From NCBI RefSeq assembly GCF_017638545.1, contig NZ_CP072110.1:1302001-1366000 (forward strand): DNA of 64,000 nucleotides. Reading direction: 5' to 3'. The notes beneath the pieces were generated by a model that was given only the letters and a program-made list of their open reading frames with translations, was not told the DNA's origin and did no database searches. A program made the position numbers and the translations under genes. Position 1 is the stretch's first letter, and each line of letters begins with the position of its first letter. This document shows positions 60,410-64,000 of this stretch, piece by piece. Source of the DNA: Psychrosphaera ytuae (lineage in GTDB: Bacteria > Pseudomonadota > Gammaproteobacteria > Enterobacterales > Alteromonadaceae).

Positions 60410-61141
60410 TTAGTCCTTGGTATTGTTTGCGTCTTTTTCAATTGAGGCTAAAACGCCGCGTAAAATGTTTAACTCATGTGACTCAGGACGAGCGCGGTTG
60501 AACAATCGACGAAGTTTTGCCATCACCTGACCTGGGTGTTGTTTTACAATAAAGCCTGTCTTAGTAAGGGCCTGCTCCAAATGCATATAAAACCCTTCCA
60601 GCTGTTCGCTGTTTGGATATTCAACATCACTTGGTTCGAACTGCGCTTGTTGGCTATCTAAGAAGTGCATGCGGATCTCATAACACAAGGTCTGAACAGC
60701 CATCGCCAAATTCAAAGAGCTGTACTCAGGGTTTGAAGGAATATGCACGTGGAACTGACACTGCTGTAGTTCTTCGTTGGTCAATCCTGAGTTTTCACGT
60801 CCGAACACCAAGGCCACTTTGGCATTTTGTCCTTCTTCGACTACTTTTTTACCACACTCACGTGGCTCAAGCATTGGCCATGACAAAGTACGAGAACGCG
60901 CGCTTGTCGCAATAGTTAACTGACAATCAGCGATGGCGTCCTTGAGTTCAGGAACAATTTTGGCGTTGCCCAAAATGTCTGTTGCACCAGCGGCTAACGC
61001 CGACGCGTGGCTATCTGGCTCTTGAACAGGGTCGACTAATACTAAGTCTGACAATCCCATTGTTTTCATAGCACGACAAACTGATCCAATGTTGCCTGTG
61101 TGTGAGGTGTTAACCAGTACAATTCGAACGTTTTCTAACAT
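60410..61141 (-). CDS. trmJ: tRNA (Cm32/Um32) methyltransferase TrmJ
   Basis: About 243 residues; methylates the 2'-OH of base 32 of several tRNAs using SAM. The SpoU-type trefoil-knot motifs are visible: MLENVRIVLVNTSHTGNIGS near the start, LVLVDPV, VALVFGRENSGLTNEEL and IPSNPEYSSLNLAMAVQ. ATG 61141 is preferred to the GTG six codons earlier (61159), which lacks a good Shine-Dalgarno. It lies 20 bases before cysE and is probably co-transcribed. Confidence 0.95.
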   Translation of the reverse strand: MLENVRIVLVNTSHTGNIGSVCRAMKTMGLSDLVLVDPVQEPDSHASALAAGATDILGNAKIVPELKDAIADCQLTIATSARSRTLSWPMLEPRECGKKVVEEGQNAKVALVFGRENSGLTNEELQQCQFHVHIPSNPEYSSLNLAMAVQTLCYEIRMHFLDSQQAQFEPSDVEYPNSEQLEGFYMHLEQALTKTGFIVKQHPGQVMAKLRRLFNRARPESHELNILRGVLASIEKDANNTKD

Positions 61142-61368
61142 GATCTTTGATCTAAACACTTTTCAATTTTGATAATTCGGCGAAGTTTAGCACAAACCTA
61201 CATGTAGATTGAATGGAGGGATGCGACATTAATTACAAAATTCAATCGCGTTGATAGTCAAAGTTATTACTTTAGCTAATCTGAACCTAGTCTCGGTTCA
61301 AAAATTCTCACTTGTTGATCCGCGATAATGTCCCATACACTGCTATTTTACTGATATAAACTTTGAGA

Positions 61369-62268
61369 ATGAGCGTGGCCTCTTTAAAACAGAATCCTTA
61401 TGTGTGGGCAATGACTGCGGTACTGCTGTGGTCAACGGTCGCAACTGCATTTAAAATTGCACTTGATTACTTAGCACCAAGTGAGTTACTGCTTTTTGCT
61501 TGCACCAGCTCGGCTATCGCCTTGCTGTTTGTGTGCTTGGTTCAAGGCAAACTTGCGCACTGTAAAGTCGAGTTAAAGAACCGGCCGGGCTATTACATCC
61601 TTTCCGCGCTTATTAACCCGGTCGGGTATTACTTAGTGTTATTTGGCGCATATAGTTTATTACCCGGCTCTCAAGCTCAACCCATTAACTATACCTGGGC
61701 CATCTCGCTTACTATTTTATCGGCGGTGGTATTAAAACAGCGCATCACATTTAAAGATGGTATTGCATGTGTGTTGGGTTATTTGGGTGTCTTTGTTATT
61801 GCCACTAAAGGCAATGTATTTGGGGTTCAATTTGACAGTATTACTGGCGTAGCGCTTGCGCTCTTTTCGACGTTTTTGTGGTCTGGGTTTTGGATTTTAA
61901 ACGCCAAAAATCTCACTGATTCAACGGTATCTCTGACTATTAACTTTTGTATTGCAACTGTTGTGCTGTGGATATTTGTCGGTACCCAGTTTGATTTTTC
62001 AAAACTCAATTGGGTTGCTGGCAGTGCAGTGGTTTACATAGGTTTGTTTGAAATGGGCATTACGTTTTTGTTCTGGTCCAAAGCGATGAAGTTAACGACT
62101 AACACGTCGGTGATTGCCAACCTGATTTTCCTCTCTCCTTTTGTTTCTCTTATTTTGCTGCATTACGTTCGCGGTGAGCAAATTTATCTAGCTACTGTAG
62201 TCGGCTTGCTGATCATTATTGGCGCTTTGTTAATTCAACAATTACCCTTTAAAACAAAAAAGGGCTGA
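61369..62268 (+). CDS. DMT-superfamily transporter (EamA domains)
   Basis: A 299-residue inner-membrane protein with ten hydrophobic segments in two EamA repeats. It starts at ATG 61369; an in-frame TTG two codons earlier is possible. The first repeat begins WAMTAVLLWSTVATAFK and the second GVALALFSTFLWSGFWILNA, each with the usual small and aromatic residues. The substrate is unknown; members export amino acids, metabolites or drugs. It is divergent from trmJ and convergent with acnB. Confidence 0.9.
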   Translation: MSVASLKQNPYVWAMTAVLLWSTVATAFKIALDYLAPSELLLFACTSSAIALLFVCLVQGKLAHCKVELKNRPGYYILSALINPVGYYLVLFGAYSLLPGSQAQPINYTWAISLTILSAVVLKQRITFKDGIACVLGYLGVFVIATKGNVFGVQFDSITGVALALFSTFLWSGFWILNAKNLTDSTVSLTINFCIATVVLWIFVGTQFDFSKLNWVAGSAVVYIGLFEMGITFLFWSKAMKLTTNTSVIANLIFLSPFVSLILLHYVRGEQIYLATVVGLLIIIGALLIQQLPFKTKKG

Positions 62269-62282
62269 TAAATCAGCCCTTT
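62259..62282. terminator. Bidirectional terminator between the DMT transporter and acnB
   Basis: AAAGGGCTGA (62259-62268), loop TAAA, TCAGCCCTTT (62273-62282). A 10-base perfect stem that contains the transporter stop codon. Confidence 0.88.
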
Positions 62283-62315
62283 CATTTCAACGTTTAAGTT
62301 AAAGTTCGTTGCAGA

Positions 62316-64000
62316 TTAAACTGCTTGTTGAACGATAACTTTTTCCGCTTTGTCCGTGTACTGCTTCATTTGGTGGAAGTTTAAGTAACGGTACGTGTCA
62401 GCCGCTGTCGTATCGATGTGCTTCGCGTATTCCATGTATTCTGCAACTGTTGGGATTTTGCCCATGATTGCGCCAGCCGCAGCTAGCTCAGCAGAAGTTA
62501 GGTATACGTTCGCACCTGTACCTAGGCGGTTAGGGAAGTTACGTGTAGAAGTTGAAAGTACAGTCGCACCATCAGCAACACGTGCTTGGTTACCCATACA
62601 TAGTGAACAGCCTGGAGTTTCGATTCGAACGCCTGCTTTACCGTATGTGAAGTAGTAACCTTCTTCCGTTAACTGGTCACGGTCCATCTTCGTTGGAGGC
62701 GCAACCCAAGTACGAGTTGGTAATACACCACCATAGTTTTCCATTAGCTTACCAGCTGCACGGAAGTGACCAATGTTAGTCATACAAGAGCCGATGAATA
62801 CTTCATCGATGCCAGTACCAGCAACGTCAGACAATAATTTCGCATCGTCTGGGTCGTTTGGACAACATACGATTGGCTCTTTGATGTCGTTTAGGTCGAT
62901 TTCTAGAACGTGTGCGTATTCTGCATCTGCGTCCGCTTCCATTAGAGATGGGTTCGCTAACCACTCTTCCATCGCTGTGATACGACGCTCAATAGTACGA
63001 ACATCGCCGTAACCTTCAGAAATCATCCACTTAAGCATAACGATGTTTGAGTTAAGGTACTCAGCAACCGCCTCTTCGTCCATCTTGATTGTACAACCAG
63101 CAGCTGAACGTTCAGCTGATGCGTCAGATAGTTCGAACGCTTGCTCTACAGTTAGACCTTTAAGGCCTTCGATTTCTAGTACACGACCAGAGAATTCGTT
63201 GATCTTACCTGCTTTCTCAACAGTCAATAGACCTTCTTTGATACCGTAGTAAGGGATAGCGTGTACAAGGTCACGTAATGTGATACCTGGTTGCATTTCA
63301 CCTTTAAAACGAACCAATACTGACTCAGGCATATCAAGAGGCATAACACCTGTTGCCGCTGCGAATGCAACTAGACCTGAACCTGCAGGGAATGAAATAC
63401 CTAGAGGGAAACGAGTATGAGAGTCACCACCAGTACCTACTGTGTCTGGTAACAACATACGGTTTAACCACGAGTGGATAACACCGTCACCTGGACGAAG
63501 TGATACACCGCCACGGTTCATGATGAAGTCAGGTAGTGTGTGGTGCGTGTTAACGTCAACCGGCTTAGGATAAGCAGATGTGTGACAGAAAGACTGCATT
63601 GTTAAGTCAGCTTGGAAACCAAGACATGCTAAGTCTTTAAGTTCGTCACGTGTCATAGGACCTGTTGTATCCTGAGAACCAACCGTAGTCATCTTAGGCT
63701 CACAGTATTGACCTGGACGTACACCGTCTACGCCACATGCTTTACCAACCATCTTCTGAGCTAGTGTGTAGCCTTTAGTAGATTCTGCAGTGTCAGTTGG
63801 AAGAGCGAAGATGTCAGTTGCACCTAGACCTAATGCTTCACGGGCACGAGTTGTTAAACCACGACCGATGATTAGAGGAATACGGCCACCAGCGCGTACT
63901 TCGTCTAGTAATACCTTTGATAATTCGAAAGTAGAGATTACTTCGTCAGTACCAGAGCGCTTAACAACACCTTCGTAAGGGAAGATGTCGATTACGTCGC
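62316..64000 (-). CDS. acnB: Aconitate hydratase B (partial, 5' end beyond the window)
   Basis: The frame is open to the right edge; about 560 C-terminal residues of a protein near 865 are visible. Aconitase B converts citrate to isocitrate and, when it loses its cluster, can bind RNA. The 4Fe-4S cysteines are in IGSCMTNIGHFRAAGKL and TPGCSLCMGNQARV. Substrate-site segments GGDSHTRFPLGISFPAGSG and TSTRNFPNRLG are intact. The Met at 63752 is internal and not the start. It is convergent with the DMT transporter gene. Confidence 0.97.
   Translation of the reverse strand, partial: DVIDIFPYEGVVKRSGTDEVISTFELSKVLLDEVRAGGRIPLIIGRGLTTRAREALGLGATDIFALPTDTAESTKGYTLAQKMVGKACGVDGVRPGQYCEPKMTTVGSQDTTGPMTRDELKDLACLGFQADLTMQSFCHTSAYPKPVDVNTHHTLPDFIMNRGGVSLRPGDGVIHSWLNRMLLPDTVGTGGDSHTRFPLGISFPAGSGLVAFAAATGVMPLDMPESVLVRFKGEMQPGITLRDLVHAIPYYGIKEGLLTVEKAGKINEFSGRVLEIEGLKGLTVEQAFELSDASAERSAAGCTIKMDEEAVAEYLNSNIVMLKWMISEGYGDVRTIERRITAMEEWLANPSLMEADADAEYAHVLEIDLNDIKEPIVCCPNDPDDAKLLSDVAGTGIDEVFIGSCMTNIGHFRAAGKLMENYGGVLPTRTWVAPPTKMDRDQLTEEGYYFTYGKAGVRIETPGCSLCMGNQARVADGATVLSTSTRNFPNRLGTGANVYLTSAELAAAGAIMGKIPTVAEYMEYAKHIDTTAADTYRYLNFHQMKQYTDKAEKVIVQQAV

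Noticed and set aside
61142..61368. CTACATGTAG palindrome in the trmJ/transporter interval
   Set aside because: A short palindrome in AT-rich DNA with no further support; nothing else was seen in this interval.
1..64000. CRISPR array, prophage or toxin-antitoxin island
   Set aside because: No regularly spaced repeats, phage structural genes or typical toxin-antitoxin pairs were seen. RatA is called a toxin in E. coli, but it has no antitoxin partner here.

Overview
The window is ordinary chromosomal DNA of a marine gammaproteobacterium, most likely an Alteromonadales member related to Colwellia, Thalassotalea, Psychrosphaera or Pseudoalteromonas. This is inferred from the gene families and neighbourhoods: parE/parC with yqiA-yqiB-nudF-tolC, smpB-ratA-rnfH-bamE, the full isc operon with cysE and trmJ, acnB, a MASE1-CHASE hybrid kinase, and many lipoproteins. 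Base composition looks moderately AT-rich. I saw no prophage, no CRISPR array and no recognisable transposase. Genus is not resolved.

Layout. 1-7.5 kb: the tail of a chemotaxis receptor, then an ABC exporter (ATPase plus a permease fused to an M1-type aminopeptidase) divergent from a LytS/LytTR-type two-component system; three CGTCA direct repeats lie between them. 7.7-18 kb: a cadherin-like lipoprotein, rraB, plsC, a Gfo/Idh oxidoreductase, a BlaI regulator with a BlaR1-like protease fused to a TonB domain and BlaI-type operators, a prolyl oligopeptidase lipoprotein, a methyltransferase and a TetR regulator. 18-27 kb: parC, an unknown membrane-anchored protein and parE, then yqiA-yqiB-nudF divergent from tolC. 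27.5-32 kb: a lipid A acyltransferase, a TcpQ-like membrane protein and a von Willebrand-domain lipoprotein, convergent with TANGO2-like and DinB-like genes.

32-34 kb: smpB, ratA-rnfH and bamE. 34-42.5 kb: an unknown helical protein, a secreted M19 dipeptidase, a run of four lipoproteins (three with FlgO-type domains) behind a sigma-54-like promoter, a TonB-dependent receptor, and an unknown beta-rich protein directly downstream of tRNA-Arg(CCT). 42.8-46.7 kb: a YgiQ radical SAM protein, a DUF2750 protein and suhB, whose leader has a boxA and a strong RNA fold. 46.8-53.7 kb: a large hybrid sensor kinase divergent from topB, which carries a near-consensus LexA box; then a DUF3750 lipoprotein, an unknown ORF, a gene remnant and an AT-rich cassette-like gene. 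53.8-64 kb: fdx-hscA-hscB-iscA-iscU-iscS-iscR read leftwards, with two IscR type 1 sites over the iscR promoter, then cysE, trmJ, a DMT transporter and the 3' part of acnB.

The main themes are envelope biology (lipoproteins, outer membrane channel and receptor, lipid A and phospholipid acylation, BAM), topology control (parC, parE, topB) and Fe-S biogenesis. The observations most worth checking are the LexA box before topB, the boxA-containing suhB leader, the sigma-54-like promoter before the FlgO trio, the LytTR-spaced repeats before the exporter/two-component pair, the BlaI operators before a TonB-fused BlaR1, and the cassette-like insertion next to a truncated gene at 52.6-53.7 kb. I did not find a convincing wholly new multi-gene system. 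The nearest candidates are the TcpQ-like/VWA lipoprotein pair and the FlgO-like lipoprotein cluster.
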